Shown in pieces: positions 1-8,898 of a stretch of DNA of 64,000 nt (its first letter is position 1; each line of letters begins with the position of its first letter). Under the pieces are notes generated by a model. The model was given only the letters and a program-made list of their open reading frames with translations, was not told the origin of the DNA and searched no databases. This DNA is from JANQRA01 sp035550735 (GTDB lineage: Bacteria; Actinomycetota; Acidimicrobiia; Spongiisociales; ZC4RG35): NCBI GenBank assembly GCA_035550735.1, contig DASZOM010000046.1, forward strand, positions 28,456 to 92,455, given 5' to 3'. Position numbers and translations under genes: made by a program.

Positions 1-91
1 TCGGGACCTTGAACCCGGCCAGACCGGTCTCGTCGAAGACGACGACATCGGTGAAGGTCCCGCCGACATCGACCCCTACGACAGAAGCCAC
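1..91 (-). CDS. Hydantoinase/oxoprolinase family protein, N-terminal fragment (cut by window edge)
   Basis: Only the first 30 codons are in the window. Read on the minus strand from a GTG at 91 they give MASVVGVDVGGTFTDVVVFD and onward. The GVDVGGTFTDVV stretch is the ATP-binding phosphate-1 signature that opens HyuA-type hydantoinases, 5-oxoprolinases and acetophenone-carboxylase subunits. An in-frame TAA lies two codons upstream of the GTG, so the start is well bounded. The gene is divergent from the Nfu-N gene at 111. Substrate cannot be told from the N-terminus; hydantoin, oxoproline or a ketone are the family options. Confidence 0.8.
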   Translation of the reverse strand, partial: MASVVGVDVGGTFTDVVVFDETGLAGFKVP

Positions 92-95
92 TGGT

Positions 96-101
96 TACGC
101 T
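96..101 (+). promoter_or_regulatory. -10 box (TACGCT) for the Nfu-N gene
   Basis: TACGCT ends 9 nt before the ATG at 111 and no Shine-Dalgarno is present, which fits a leaderless transcript. Confidence 0.5.
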
Positions 102-110
102 CGGCCCGGT

Positions 111-368
111 ATGACGGTCACCGTGGAACAGACACCCAACCCCAACGCTCTCAAGTTCTCGGTCGGTGTCCCGGTGGGCGGCCCGGGCACGTACGTCAAG
201 GGATCCGAGCCGGAGGAGGCATACCTCGGAGATCTGCTTCGGCTGAACGGCGTGGCGAGCGTGTTCCTCACCGCTGACTTCGTGACCATCTCAAAGACTC
301 CCGACGGGTCGTGGGACCAGATACGCCCTCAGGCCGCGGCGATCCTAGAGAGCCGATTCCGGATCTGA
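111..368 (+). CDS. Nfu/NifU N-terminal domain protein
   Basis: An 85-residue protein that is essentially one Nfu N-terminal domain. It has the family opening EQTPNPNALKFSV at about residues 5-17 and the usual LLRLNGVASVFLTADFVTISK core. In full-length Nfu this domain precedes a CxxC iron-sulfur scaffold domain; here there is no cysteine and no second domain, so it cannot itself hold a cluster and may act as a partner or adaptor in Fe-S assembly. The ATG at 111 starts the homologous region; an upstream in-frame start at 9 would overlap the divergent hydantoinase gene. The domain call is firm, the role is inferred. Confidence 0.8.
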   Translation: MTVTVEQTPNPNALKFSVGVPVGGPGTYVKGSEPEEAYLGDLLRLNGVASVFLTADFVTISKTPDGSWDQIRPQAAAILESRFRI

Positions 369-369
369 G

Positions 370-1185
370 TCAGGGCCGGATGAGCACCGGCCGGGTCACA
401 CCGTCGGCCCCGGTCTCCTGAACGACCACTTCCCAGTTCCCGTCGGCTCCGAGATGGCCCCCGACCAACTCGACATCGCGCAGCTCTGCGACGACGTCGT
501 CGGGCACGACGTCAAGTGTGAGATCGGCTGGTGTCGTTGCCGGCATCGGACGCAGCTCCGGCACGTCGGTGACCCTAGGCACACCGTCTTCGCCGATTTC
601 GACCTCGATGACGACCAGCCGGGGGGGCTGGCGGGTGAAGCCGGATTCGGCGGAGGAGGCGATGGAACGCACCACCACCTCCACCCGGAAGGTGGTCGGG
701 CCGGTCTGGGTCAGCGAGCGGGATCCCACCCAGTCGGCGAGCACCTGCACGCCTTCGCCGGCAGTGGGGAGGGGAGCGCCCTGGGGAAGCAGCCCAGCCA
801 GGGTCTGACGCGACTGGTCGGACCCGTCCATCGACATGTACTCCACCGCGACCCATTCGGCATGGGCCGACGCCTGCTCGAAGAGCCGCTCCGGGTCGAC
901 GGCATACAGATCTGCCTCGGCGACCACCAGAGGGCTGGGCACGATCGGCGTGGCCGTCGACGGTGGCGCACTGGAGGGGGTGGCAGCCGGCGCCGGGGCG
1001 ATCGTGCTCCCCGACGCAACCGGGTCGGGCACTGGGAGCGGCTGGTTTCGGGTGAAGGTGTAGGCGAGGGCGCCGAGCGTCACCGCCGCCGCCACGGCGT
1101 ACGCCAGCCACTGCTTCTGACTCCCCTTCTGCTCCAGGGTCTCCCAGGGGATTCGCTCGTACACCTCGGGTCGTTCCGGGTCCAT
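370..1185 (-). CDS. Single-pass membrane protein of unknown function
   Basis: A protein of 271 residues. A short cytoplasmic head (about 1-28, PERPEVYERIPWETLEQKG) is followed by one hydrophobic helix (about 29-48), a Pro/Ala/Ser/Thr-rich linker (about 55-90) and an extracytoplasmic domain of about 180 residues with no family I recognise. The linker is typical of actinobacterial cell-surface proteins. ATG at 1185 is preferred over a TTG at 1221 because a TACGTT -10 box lies 7 nt upstream of it. It is divergent from a second anchored protein at 1291, suggesting a paired envelope role. Confidence 0.7.
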   Translation of the reverse strand: MDPERPEVYERIPWETLEQKGSQKQWLAYAVAAAVTLGALAYTFTRNQPLPVPDPVASGSTIAPAPAATPSSAPPSTATPIVPSPLVVAEADLYAVDPERLFEQASAHAEWVAVEYMSMDGSDQSRQTLAGLLPQGAPLPTAGEGVQVLADWVGSRSLTQTGPTTFRVEVVVRSIASSAESGFTRQPPRLVVIEVEIGEDGVPRVTDVPELRPMPATTPADLTLDVVPDDVVAELRDVELVGGHLGADGNWEVVVQETGADGVTRPVLIRP

Positions 1186-1192
1186 GGAATCG

Positions 1193-1280
1193 AACGTACG
1201 ACCGGCGAGATCCCGGTACAAGGGGGTCGTCCCGGATTCGTCGCACGGTTACGGGGAACCGCAGGGGGGCTGGCTATCGT
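1193..1280. promoter_or_regulatory. Divergent leaderless promoters
   Basis: On the minus strand TACGTT (1198 to 1193) ends 7 nt before the ATG at 1185. On the plus strand TATCGT (1275-1280) ends 10 nt before the ATG at 1291. Neither gene has a Shine-Dalgarno site. The boxes face away from each other across about 75 bp. Confidence 0.5.
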
Positions 1281-1290
1281 CTCTTGTGTA

Positions 1291-1896
1291 ATGGCAGTCA
1301 ACCCCGACCCGAAGCCGGGCCGCTGGATCCTCCCCCTGGTCATCCTAGGGATGATTGCTTTCACCTACTTCTTCGTGCGGGAGCTGCCGGAGGCCTCCAC
1401 TCAGACCACCCTCGTCGCCAACCCGGGCAGCAGCACCACCGCAGGCACCGGCGGAGGGTCCAGCACCACCGTTGCGGGGACCACGGTCATCGACCCCGAG
1501 ACCCAGGCGTACCTCGACGCCATCGACCAGATCAACCAGGACCTCCAGGTGCAGAGGACCGAGATCGTCACGGTGAACACGGCCTTCAACCAGGATCCTC
1601 GTGAGGTCGAGTTCGAGGAGGCGGAACAGAGGTTCGAGGCGGTGGTGACGACGACACAGGCGCTCGCCGACCAGATGCGCGGCCTGACTCCTCCGGCAGG
1701 TCTCGAAGCGAACCAGACCGCACTGCAGACCGCGCTCGACACGGCGACCACGAGTGTCAACGCCGCCCTGGAAGGGCTCCGCTCCACCGACACCGGTGAG
1801 CAGCGCAACGCAGCGGTCGATGCCTACGTCCAGGCCGCCACCGATTACGAGACCGAGGTCACCAACACCCTGAATGCCGCCACGAGCAACGCCTGA
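1291..1896 (+). CDS. Membrane-anchored helical protein of unknown function
   Basis: A 201-residue protein. One N-terminal membrane helix (about residues 12-30, WILPLVILGMIAFTYFF) is followed by a Ser/Thr/Gly-rich linker and then a helical region (about 70-200) rich in Gln, Glu, Ala and Thr that looks like a coiled-coil or four-helix bundle. No catalytic motif is visible. The ATG at 1291 starts just before the membrane helix and follows a -10 box. A strong hairpin terminator closes the gene. An extracytoplasmic sensor or scaffold is possible, but no function can be assigned. Confidence 0.7.
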   Translation: MAVNPDPKPGRWILPLVILGMIAFTYFFVRELPEASTQTTLVANPGSSTTAGTGGGSSTTVAGTTVIDPETQAYLDAIDQINQDLQVQRTEIVTVNTAFNQDPREVEFEEAEQRFEAVVTTTQALADQMRGLTPPAGLEANQTALQTALDTATTSVNAALEGLRSTDTGEQRNAAVDAYVQAATDYETEVTNTLNAATSNA

Positions 1897-1915
1897 CCTC
1901 GAGCATCGGATGACA

Positions 1916-1947
1916 AAGGAGGGCCGAGCTGCCGCTCGGCCCTCCTT
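1916..1947. terminator. Bidirectional hairpin terminator
   Basis: A perfect 14-bp stem, AAGGAGGGCCGAGC (1916-1929) with its complement (1934-1947), and a 4-nt loop TGCC. It lies between the convergent ends of the gene stopping at 1896 and glnA stopping at 1968, so it can serve both. Confidence 0.85.
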
Positions 1948-1967
1948 GGCGTCCTGATCGATGGCTC

Positions 1968-3392
1968 CTAGATGTCGTAGTAGAGGTGGAACTCATAGGG
2001 ATGTGGGCGGAGCCGCACCGGGTCGATCTCGTGGGCCCGCTTGTAGTCGATCCACGACCCGATGAGGCCCTCGGTGAACACGCCACCCTGGAGCAGGAAG
2101 TCGTGGTCCTCCTCCAGCGCCACCAGGGCCTCGTCGAGACTGCCCGGAACCGAGGGCAAACCCTCCAACTCGGCCGGGGGCAGGTCGTAGATGTCCTTGT
2201 CCACCGGGTCATGCGGTTCGATCTGGTTCTGCACCCCGTCGAGACCGGCCATCAGCATCGCGGAGAAGGCCAGGTAGGGGTTGGCCGCCGGGTCCGGGCA
2301 GCGGAACTCGAGACGCTTCGCCGCCGGGCTCTGGCTGTACTGAGGGATCCGGATGGCCGCCGACCGGTTGCGACTGGAGTACACCAGGTTCACCGGCGCC
2401 TCGTAGCCCGGCACCAGTCGGTGATACGAGTTGGTCGTCGGTGCGGCGAAGGCAAGGATCGCGGCGGCGTGCTTCAGCAGGCCCCCGATGTACCAGCGGG
2501 CCAGGTCGGATAGGCCGGCATAGCCCCCCTCGTCGTACATCAGGGTCTCGCCGCCCTTCCACAGCGACTGGTGGGTGTGCATCCCGGACCCGTTGTCCTC
2601 GAAGATCGGCTTGGGCATGAAGGTGACCGACTTGCCCACTTCCCACGCCGTGTTCTTAACGATGTACTTGTAGAGGGTGACGTTGTCGGCCGCCCGCAAC
2701 AAAGTGTCGTACTTCATGTCGATCTCGGCCTGACCGGAGGTGCCCACCTCGTGGTGCTGGACCTCGATCTCGATGCCGGCCTGCTCGAGGCGATAGGTCA
2801 TCTCGGAGCGCAGGTCCTGGAAGTGGTCGGTCGGCGGGACCGGGAAGTAGCCCTCCTTGTAGCGGGGCTTGTATCCCAGGTTGCCTCCATCCTCGAACTC
2901 ACCGGAGTTCCACGCCCCCTCCACGGAGTCGAGGAAGTAGAAGCCCGAGTTCTGGTCCTGGCCGAAGCGGACATCGTCGAAGATGTAGAACTCGCACTCG
3001 GGCCCCCAATAGGAGGTGTCGGCGATCCCCGTGCTCACCAGGTACTCCTCTGCCTTGCGGGCGATGTAGCGAGGATCCTTCTCGTACGGGGTGACCGCGA
3101 CCGGATCGTGGACGAAGCAGTAGAGGATCAATGTCCTACGCGCCCGGAACACGTCGTCGACCGCGGTGTCGGGATCCGGGATCAGGATCATGTCCGACTC
3201 CTGGATGTCCTGGAAACCACGTATCGACGACCCGTCGAACCCGTAACCGTCCTGGAAGCCGTCCTCGGTCAGGGCGTGCGCCGGGATGGTGAAGTGCTGG
3301 ACCTGTCCGGGCAGGTCACAGAATCGCAGGTCGACGAACTCGTACCCCTCGCTTTCGACGAGGGACAAGACGTCGGCAGCCGTCTTGGTCAC
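1968..3392 (-). CDS. glnA: Glutamine synthetase type I
   Basis: ATP-dependent ligation of ammonia to glutamate, the main ammonium-assimilation step. The 474-residue length matches bacterial GSI. Visible signatures are YGFDGSSIRGF (about 50-60), the metal site GPECEF (130-135), NGSGMHTH (267-274) and NRSAAIRIP (342-350). DKDIYDLPP places Tyr402 at the classical adenylylation site, so it looks like the GSI-beta form controlled by GlnE. The GTG start has a perfect AAGGAGG 5 nt upstream on the minus strand. It stands alone with a terminator behind it; no PII or glnE gene is in the window. Confidence 0.97.
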   Translation of the reverse strand: MTKTAADVLSLVESEGYEFVDLRFCDLPGQVQHFTIPAHALTEDGFQDGYGFDGSSIRGFQDIQESDMILIPDPDTAVDDVFRARRTLILYCFVHDPVAVTPYEKDPRYIARKAEEYLVSTGIADTSYWGPECEFYIFDDVRFGQDQNSGFYFLDSVEGAWNSGEFEDGGNLGYKPRYKEGYFPVPPTDHFQDLRSEMTYRLEQAGIEIEVQHHEVGTSGQAEIDMKYDTLLRAADNVTLYKYIVKNTAWEVGKSVTFMPKPIFEDNGSGMHTHQSLWKGGETLMYDEGGYAGLSDLARWYIGGLLKHAAAILAFAAPTTNSYHRLVPGYEAPVNLVYSSRNRSAAIRIPQYSQSPAAKRLEFRCPDPAANPYLAFSAMLMAGLDGVQNQIEPHDPVDKDIYDLPPAELEGLPSVPGSLDEALVALEEDHDFLLQGGVFTEGLIGSWIDYKRAHEIDPVRLRPHPYEFHLYYDI

Positions 3393-3503
3393 GTTGCCTC
3401 CTTCTCGTGTCGTGGTCGTGAGCCGTGCATTTTGTATCCGTGGGCAATTGCCCTGCGGTTGCGGAAGTGTGAAATCTGTGTTTCGTGATTTCCACAGCCG
3501 GCG

Positions 3504-4490
3504 TCACAGCCAGTCGTTGCGCCGGAACAGGAGGTAGAGGCCGAAGGAGACACCGACGATCAGCACCGTCGACGCCACCACACCCCAGACCTGCATAGAT
3601 CCGGGGTAGGGGACGTTCATCCCGTAGTAGCCCGTGATCAGTGCGGGGACCGCGACGATGGCAGCCCAGCTCGACACCTTCTTCACGATGAGGTTCTGGC
3701 GATAGTCACGGAGGCTGAGGTTGGCCTCGACGAGTGCCGCCACCAGGTCGCGCAGGGCGTCGGAGGACTCGCTGATCCTCAGGATGTGGTCGTAGACGTC
3801 CTGGTAGTACGGGTAGAGCGCTTCCGGGATCACGTCCTGTTCACGCCGCATCAGACTGCTGACGACCTCGCGCATCGGCACCACGAGGCGGTGGAAGCGA
3901 ACCGACTCCCGACGCATGTCGAACCACTGACGCTGCTTGGAGGGCTCGACGGGGTGCTCTGAGAAGATCCCGTCGGCGACGGTCTCGTAGTAGTCGTCCA
4001 GGTCGTCGAGCGCGGCGAAGTACCCGTCGACGATGACGTCCAGCAGACCGTAGAGCAGGAAGCCGACTCCGTACCGCGCCAGCCTGGGCGATCGGTCCCA
4101 TCTCCGGATCACGTCGTCGATGGGGAAGCCGTCGGTCTTGCGCACCGTGATCAGCCATCGGTCGTTGAAGAAGATGTCGACCTCGACGTCATTCAGCCGA
4201 CCGCCGTCGACGTCGACCGCGACGTGATAGACGGTGACGAACAGGTGGGTGGCGTACCGGTCGACCTTGGGGCGCTGGCGCGGGCCCATTGCGTCCTCGA
4301 CTGCCAACTCGTGCAGTCCCAACTCCTCGGCGAGGGCGTTGACCTCTGCGTCGGAGGGTGCACACAGGTCGACCCAGACCACCGCGTCCCTCTCCTCCAG
4401 GTAGTCGGAGACATCCTCGAGTGGGAATCCCTCCGCCACCAGCTCGCCTCTGCGGTAGACCCTCGTCGACGTGCCGTTCATGACCGTCAT
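3504..4490 (-). CDS. corA: CorA-family magnesium/cobalt transporter
   Basis: A 328-residue divalent cation channel. A large N-terminal cytoplasmic domain and a long helix (about 180-280) lead to two C-terminal membrane helices. The diagnostic YGMNV loop that forms the selectivity filter is at about residue 289, directly after the first membrane helix, and the protein ends with the usual positively charged tail (RRNDWL). ATG at 4490 was chosen; ATG at 4481 is equally possible, and longer extensions run into the purA promoter. It is divergent from purA with a 57-bp gap. CorA proteins of this type carry Mg2+, sometimes Co2+ or Ni2+. Confidence 0.92.
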   Translation of the reverse strand: MTVMNGTSTRVYRRGELVAEGFPLEDVSDYLEERDAVVWVDLCAPSDAEVNALAEELGLHELAVEDAMGPRQRPKVDRYATHLFVTVYHVAVDVDGGRLNDVEVDIFFNDRWLITVRKTDGFPIDDVIRRWDRSPRLARYGVGFLLYGLLDVIVDGYFAALDDLDDYYETVADGIFSEHPVEPSKQRQWFDMRRESVRFHRLVVPMREVVSSLMRREQDVIPEALYPYYQDVYDHILRISESSDALRDLVAALVEANLSLRDYRQNLIVKKVSSWAAIVAVPALITGYYGMNVPYPGSMQVWGVVASTVLIVGVSFGLYLLFRRNDWL

Positions 4491-4534
4491 TGTTGTCGTG
4501 GAGGCCCTTCCTCCGGGCGTTCTTCGGTCCTCGC

Positions 4535-4540
4535 TACCGT
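4535..4540 (+). promoter_or_regulatory. -10 box (TACCGT) for purA-purD
   Basis: TACCGT ends 7 nt before the purA GTG with no Shine-Dalgarno between, indicating a leaderless purA-purD transcript. Confidence 0.55.
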
Positions 4541-4547
4541 CCCGTCC

Positions 4548-5822
4548 GTGACGGCGACGATCGTTCTCGGTGCCCAATGGGGTGATGAAGGCAAGGGGAG
4601 GGTCGTCGACTACTTCGCGGAGCGTGCCGACTACGTGGTGCGTTATCAGGGTGGCAACAACGCCGGTCACACCATCGTGGTCGGTGAGGAGAAGCTGGCT
4701 CTCTCATTGATCCCCTCGGGCATCCTCTATGAGAAATGCACACCGGTTGTCGCCTCGGGCACGGTCATCGACCCCGCGGTGCTCCTGGCGGAGATGGACA
4801 TGGTCGCCGCCAGGGGGCTCGACCCCTCCCGGGTGAGGATCTCGGCCAATGCCCATCTGGTGATGCCGTATCACCGCAAGCTCGACGCCGTCATCGAGCG
4901 TTATCTGGGCAGCAACCAGATCGGGACCACAAAGAAGGGGATCGGGCCGGCCTACACCGACAAGTACGCCCGATTCGGGATCAGGGTGCAGGATCTGTTC
5001 GACCCCAAGATCTTCGCCAAGAAGGTGGCCGCGGGGCTGGTCGAGAAGAACAAGGTCCTGCCTCGGGTCTACAACACCCTGCCCATGGATCCCGGGACGA
5101 TCGTGGAGGAGTACCTCACATTCGCCGAGCGTCTCCGCCCCCACGTCACCGACACCTCACTGCTGCTCCACGAGGCTCTGCGACGTGGCGAGGAGGTCCT
5201 CTTCGAGGGTGCACAGGGGACACTGCTCGACATCGACCACGGGACATATCCCTTCGTCACATCATCGAACCCCACCGCAGGGGGCGCCGTTGTCGGCTCC
5301 GGCATCGGCCCCAAGGCGATCGACGAGGTGGTGGGGGTGGCCAAGGCGTACATCTCCCGGGTCGGAACCGGTCCCTTCCCCACCGAGCTGGACGACGAGG
5401 TCGGCGACACGATGATCGAGCTCGGCGGCGAGTACGGGACGGTGACCGGCCGTCGTCGACGCTGCGGCTGGCTCGACTTGCTCGCCCTTCGCTACGCGGT
5501 GCGGGTGAACAGCCTGACCAGGATCTTCCTGACGAAGCTCGACATCCTCTCGGCCTTCGACACGATCAAGGTCGCCACCGGCTATCGGGCGGGCGGTGAG
5601 TTGCACACCGAGTTCCCCGTCCAGCAGTCGGTCCTCTACGACTGCGAGCCGGTCTACGAGGAGATGCCCGGCTGGGGTGACGACATCACCGGGGTGAGGG
5701 AGTACGAGGACCTCCCGGCAGCGGCGCGCTCGTACATCGAGTACATCGCAAAGGCGATCGAGGTTCCCGTCTCCTGGGTCTCGGTCGGACCGGAGCGGTC
5801 CCAGCTCGTCGCAGTGCCATGA
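4548..5822 (+). CDS. purA: Adenylosuccinate synthetase
   Basis: GTP-dependent joining of IMP and aspartate, first step from IMP to AMP. The 424-residue protein starts almost at the P-loop-like GAQWGDEGKG (about 7-16) and has GGNNAGHT, KKGIGPAY and EGAQGTLLDIDHGTYP at the expected spacing. GTG at 4548 gives the standard N-terminus TATIVLGAQWGDEGKG; a longer frame to 4224 is spurious and lies inside corA. The last four bases overlap the purD start (ATGA), so the two are translationally coupled. Confidence 0.97.
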   Translation: MTATIVLGAQWGDEGKGRVVDYFAERADYVVRYQGGNNAGHTIVVGEEKLALSLIPSGILYEKCTPVVASGTVIDPAVLLAEMDMVAARGLDPSRVRISANAHLVMPYHRKLDAVIERYLGSNQIGTTKKGIGPAYTDKYARFGIRVQDLFDPKIFAKKVAAGLVEKNKVLPRVYNTLPMDPGTIVEEYLTFAERLRPHVTDTSLLLHEALRRGEEVLFEGAQGTLLDIDHGTYPFVTSSNPTAGGAVVGSGIGPKAIDEVVGVAKAYISRVGTGPFPTELDDEVGDTMIELGGEYGTVTGRRRRCGWLDLLALRYAVRVNSLTRIFLTKLDILSAFDTIKVATGYRAGGELHTEFPVQQSVLYDCEPVYEEMPGWGDDITGVREYEDLPAAARSYIEYIAKAIEVPVSWVSVGPERSQLVAVP

Positions 5823-7030
5823 GAGTCCTCCTCGTCGGCTCGGGGGGCCGGGAGCACGCCATCGGATGGAAGCTGGCACGCTCCCCACGCGTCGACGAGC
5901 TGATCTCCCTGCCCGGCAACCCGGGTCTGGCCGAGCTCGGGCCCACGGTCGAGGGGATCGCCGTGGACGACGTCGGCGCAATCGCCGCCATGGCCCGGAT
6001 CCACGACGTCGAGTTGGTCGTGGTGGGCCCCGAGGCGCCTCTCGCCGCGGGTCTCGCCGATGCGGTGTGCCGCCTCGGAATCCCGGTCTTCGGGCCGACC
6101 CGCGCCGCCTCCCGGCTGGAGTCGTCGAAGGCGTTCGCCAAGCAGGTCATGACCCGCGCCGGGGTGCCGACGGGATCGGCTGCCAGATTCGAGGATGCCG
6201 ACGAGGCCCGGGAGCATCTCGACCGCCAGGACGGACCCTTCGTGGTCAAGGCGGACGGTCTCGCCGGTGGCAAGGGCGTGCTGGTCACCGAGTCCCGCCG
6301 CGATGCCGTCTCCTGGGTGACCCATTGGATCGAGCAGGGGCCCGTGGTGGTCGAGGAGTACCTCGAAGGGCCGGAGGTCAGCGTCTTCGCGGTGTGCACC
6401 GAGTCGGGAGCGGTCGCCCTGGAACCGGCCCGCGACTACAAGCGCCTGATGGAAGACGACCAAGGGCCCAACACCGGTGGGATGGGCGCATTCTCACCGG
6501 TGGGAGACCTTCCTCCCGGTCTCGTCGAGGAGACCATGACACGGGTGATCCACCCGACGCTGAACCAGATGCGTGCCGATGGCAACCCTTTCACCGGGTT
6601 TCTCTATGCGGGTCTCGTCCTGACCGATGAAGGCCCCAAGGTGCTCGAATTCAATGTTCGCCTGGGTGACCCCGAGACCCAGGTGATCCTGCCCCGGCTC
6701 GACAGCGACTTGGTCGATGTGCTCGAGGGCGCTCCTCCTGTGTGGTCGGGACGAGCCGCGGTCAACGTGGTGATGGCGGCCAAGGGCTACCCGACGGCCC
6801 CGGAGCGCGGTGCCGAGATCCGCGGTCTGGAGGGTGACTCCGGTGAGGACGTGGTGGTGTTCCACGCCGGGACCGCCGCCGAGGGCAAGAAGCTGTTCGT
6901 CGACGGGGGCCGGGTGCTCAGCGTCGTCGGAATGGGTGACACACTGGGACAGGCCAGGGACCGCGCCTACGCAACCGCCGATCGGATCACTTGGCCGGGA
7001 GTGCAGTACCGAAGGGACATCGCGGGCTGA
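5819..7030 (+). CDS. purD: Phosphoribosylamine-glycine ligase (GAR synthetase)
   Basis: Second step of de novo purine synthesis: ATP-dependent joining of phosphoribosylamine and glycine. The 403-residue ATP-grasp enzyme has the N-terminal VLLVGSGGREHAIGWKL, the ATP-grasp lysine region FVVKADGLAGGKGV and the PurD signature GPNTGGMGAFSP at about 220. It begins in a 4-nt overlap with purA and ends at a strong hairpin terminator, so purA-purD is a two-gene operon. Confidence 0.97.
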   Translation: MRVLLVGSGGREHAIGWKLARSPRVDELISLPGNPGLAELGPTVEGIAVDDVGAIAAMARIHDVELVVVGPEAPLAAGLADAVCRLGIPVFGPTRAASRLESSKAFAKQVMTRAGVPTGSAARFEDADEAREHLDRQDGPFVVKADGLAGGKGVLVTESRRDAVSWVTHWIEQGPVVVEEYLEGPEVSVFAVCTESGAVALEPARDYKRLMEDDQGPNTGGMGAFSPVGDLPPGLVEETMTRVIHPTLNQMRADGNPFTGFLYAGLVLTDEGPKVLEFNVRLGDPETQVILPRLDSDLVDVLEGAPPVWSGRAAVNVVMAAKGYPTAPERGAEIRGLEGDSGEDVVVFHAGTAAEGKKLFVDGGRVLSVVGMGDTLGQARDRAYATADRITWPGVQYRRDIAG

Positions 7031-7032
7031 CC

Positions 7033-7060
7033 CACGGGGCGGCACATTCGCCGCCCCGTG
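7033..7060. terminator. Hairpin terminator after purD
   Basis: A perfect 11-bp stem, CACGGGGCGGC (7033-7043) paired with 7050-7060, and loop ACATTC, starting 3 nt after the purD stop. The convergent small membrane gene ends at 7071, so it may serve both. Confidence 0.85.
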
Positions 7061-7070
7061 CGCCATTTGG

Positions 7071-7403
7071 TCAGCGCGGCCCGCCCGGCTGCGAGACGGG
7101 CGCAGTGCTCGACGCCTTCCGGCCGGCATGGATCTGCGCCAACTCCTGCTCGAGCGTGAAGCTCGCCGACGCCGAACCGCTCCCCGCGGTTGCGCCCTTC
7201 CGGAGTATGTCGATGTCGTCCTGCATCGCCATGCTGCGCTCCACCATCGGGCCGGTGTAGACGGTCGCCTGCTCCCCGTCGATCAGCCGGCTCAGCCCGA
7301 AGGCGGCGGCGATCCCGACGACGACCAGCGTCACGGTCACCAGGTGCTTTCTCACGGCACCGGTTCCGAGCCCGCGTGCCTGATTTCCCCCAAGGACGGT
7401 CAT
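7071..7403 (-). CDS. Small single-pass membrane protein of unknown function
   Basis: A 110-residue protein with a basic N-terminal head (NQARGLGTGAVRKH), one hydrophobic helix at about 24-40 and a polar extracytoplasmic tail with a helical segment (FTLEQELAQIHAGRK) and a Ser/Pro/Gly-rich end. ATG at 7403 is preceded by a purine-rich Shine-Dalgarno (GAGAGG), which rejects a longer in-frame start. Its leader holds two small hairpins (7435-7449 and 7453-7465). It may be cotranscribed with the MFS gene upstream on this strand, although the gap is 128 nt. No family recognised. Confidence 0.65.
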   Translation of the reverse strand: MTVLGGNQARGLGTGAVRKHLVTVTLVVVGIAAAFGLSRLIDGEQATVYTGPMVERSMAMQDDIDILRKGATAGSGSASASFTLEQELAQIHAGRKASSTAPVSQPGGPR

Positions 7404-7531
7404 GTCCCTCTCTCCTCTTCTCGAATCCCCCACTGCGGAGAACCTCCGCGGCCACCGTTGCGGTGACACAGAGGAGAGTCGGGATGAGTCGGCCAGATAC
7501 GCGTTTCGAGGCTGAGCCTTCGGTCATGGCC

Positions 7532-8827
7532 TCAGGTCAGCGGCGCCGTGGCTTCGACCCTCCCACCGGACTCGTAGGCCAGGTACCCCTTCTGCAGCGT
7601 CGAGACCAGAACCACTACAAGGGCACACGCCAGGCCCCCGATCACCGCGGCCAGCGCCTCGCCGGTGGCGGCGGCGATCGCCCCGAGGAGCAGCGAGCCC
7701 AGGTGGGGCCCGCCCGACACGACCACGGTGAACATGCCCTGGAGACGCCCCCTCAGGGCGTCGGGCGTCTCCACCTGGAGGATCGTGCTCCGGAAGACGG
7801 CACTGACTGTGTCGGCCGCGCCTGCGAACACCATGCACAGCGTCGCGGGCCAGAGGATCCAGTTGGCCGACCCATCGGCGAGGGGACCCGGAGAGAGCCC
7901 GACCACCACGCCGAAGGCCGCCACCGACAGCCCCCAGACCATCACCGCCACCACCGTCGCCCGGCCCTGCCGGCTCACCTCACCGAGACGCCCGGAGAAG
8001 AGGCCGCCGAGGAACGTGCCCACCGCGATCCCGGTCACCAACACACCGACGGTGGTCCCGCCGCCCCCGATCGCCACCACCCCGATGGCGGGGAAGAGCA
8101 CCCGGGGCAGGGCGAGAACCATCGCACACATGTCGACGACGAAGGTCATGCCCAGGTTGGGCCGCTTCGAGAGAAACCTGAGGCCCTCCGCGACCGATCC
8201 CAAGCCGGCGCGGCGCACCTCGCCCTCCGGGACGAGTGGGGGCAGGACGAGGGTCAGCGACAGTGCGGCGAGAAGGAGGACGGCCTCGGCGCTGTACGCC
8301 CATTGGTAGCCGGCCCGATCGACCAGAACACCGGCGAGCATGGGGCCCACCGCGGCGGATATCCCCATGGAGAGGGTGGAGAGGGCATTGGCCGCGGGCA
8401 GCAGCCGGATGGAGAGCAGACGCGGGATCACGGCGCTCCTCGCCGGGGAGTGCACGGCGAAGAATCCACTCTGCAGGGCCACCAGCCCGTAGAGGAGGCC
8501 GGTCGAGGCACGGCCCGTCCAGGCCAGCACGGCAAGGGCGACGGCGACACCGCAGAGCCCGAGCAGTGTGACCACCAGCACCTTGCGGCGGTCGTGGGCA
8601 TCGACGATGGAGCCTCCGTAGAGGCCGAGCGTGATCAGAGGGACCAGTGCCGCCAGTCCCACGAAGCCCACAGCCAACGTCGAGCCCGAGATCTCGTAGA
8701 CCTGCAGCCCCACCGCCACCGCGGTGAGCTGTGACCCCATGCTGGTGAGGGCACCACCCGCCCACAGATACCGATAGGTGCTGTTGATCCTCAGCGGGGT
8801 GAGATCGACGAGCAGACGACGCACCAT
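7532..8827 (-). CDS. MFS transporter, EntS-like exporter family
   Basis: A 431-residue protein with about 12 hydrophobic segments. The arrangement INSTYRYLWAGGALTSMGSQLTAVAVGLQVYEISGS is broken here for length, but its pieces FRYLW-like, SMGSQ and AVGLQVYE are typical of the EntS/MFS_3 efflux group. The cytoplasmic loop between helices 2 and 3 has GGSIVDAHDRRKVLV, the family's G-x3-D-x2-R-R motif. ATG at 8827 gives a compact N-terminus (MVRRLLVDLTPLRIN). It is divergent from purE. Substrate is unknown: a small molecule or siderophore-like compound is the family expectation. Confidence 0.85.
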   Translation of the reverse strand: MVRRLLVDLTPLRINSTYRYLWAGGALTSMGSQLTAVAVGLQVYEISGSTLAVGFVGLAALVPLITLGLYGGSIVDAHDRRKVLVVTLLGLCGVAVALAVLAWTGRASTGLLYGLVALQSGFFAVHSPARSAVIPRLLSIRLLPAANALSTLSMGISAAVGPMLAGVLVDRAGYQWAYSAEAVLLLAALSLTLVLPPLVPEGEVRRAGLGSVAEGLRFLSKRPNLGMTFVVDMCAMVLALPRVLFPAIGVVAIGGGGTTVGVLVTGIAVGTFLGGLFSGRLGEVSRQGRATVVAVMVWGLSVAAFGVVVGLSPGPLADGSANWILWPATLCMVFAGAADTVSAVFRSTILQVETPDALRGRLQGMFTVVVSGGPHLGSLLLGAIAAATGEALAAVIGGLACALVVVLVSTLQKGYLAYESGGRVEATAPLT

Positions 8828-8884
8828 CGCATTGTGCCCGCCTCGTACCGACACCATTCCGGTTCTGCCGATCCGTCGGCCGGT

Positions 8885-8890
8885 TACCGT
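8885..8890 (+). promoter_or_regulatory. -10 box (TACCGT) for purE
   Basis: TACCGT ends 8 nt before the purE ATG; no Shine-Dalgarno, so probably leaderless. Confidence 0.5.
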
Positions 8891-8898
8891 CCCCCGGG

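Noticed and set aside
454..1290. A 480-codon gene starting at 454
   Set aside because: The first 279 codons are antisense to the membrane-protein gene at 370-1185; the real gene starts at 1291, after a -10 box and just before its membrane helix.
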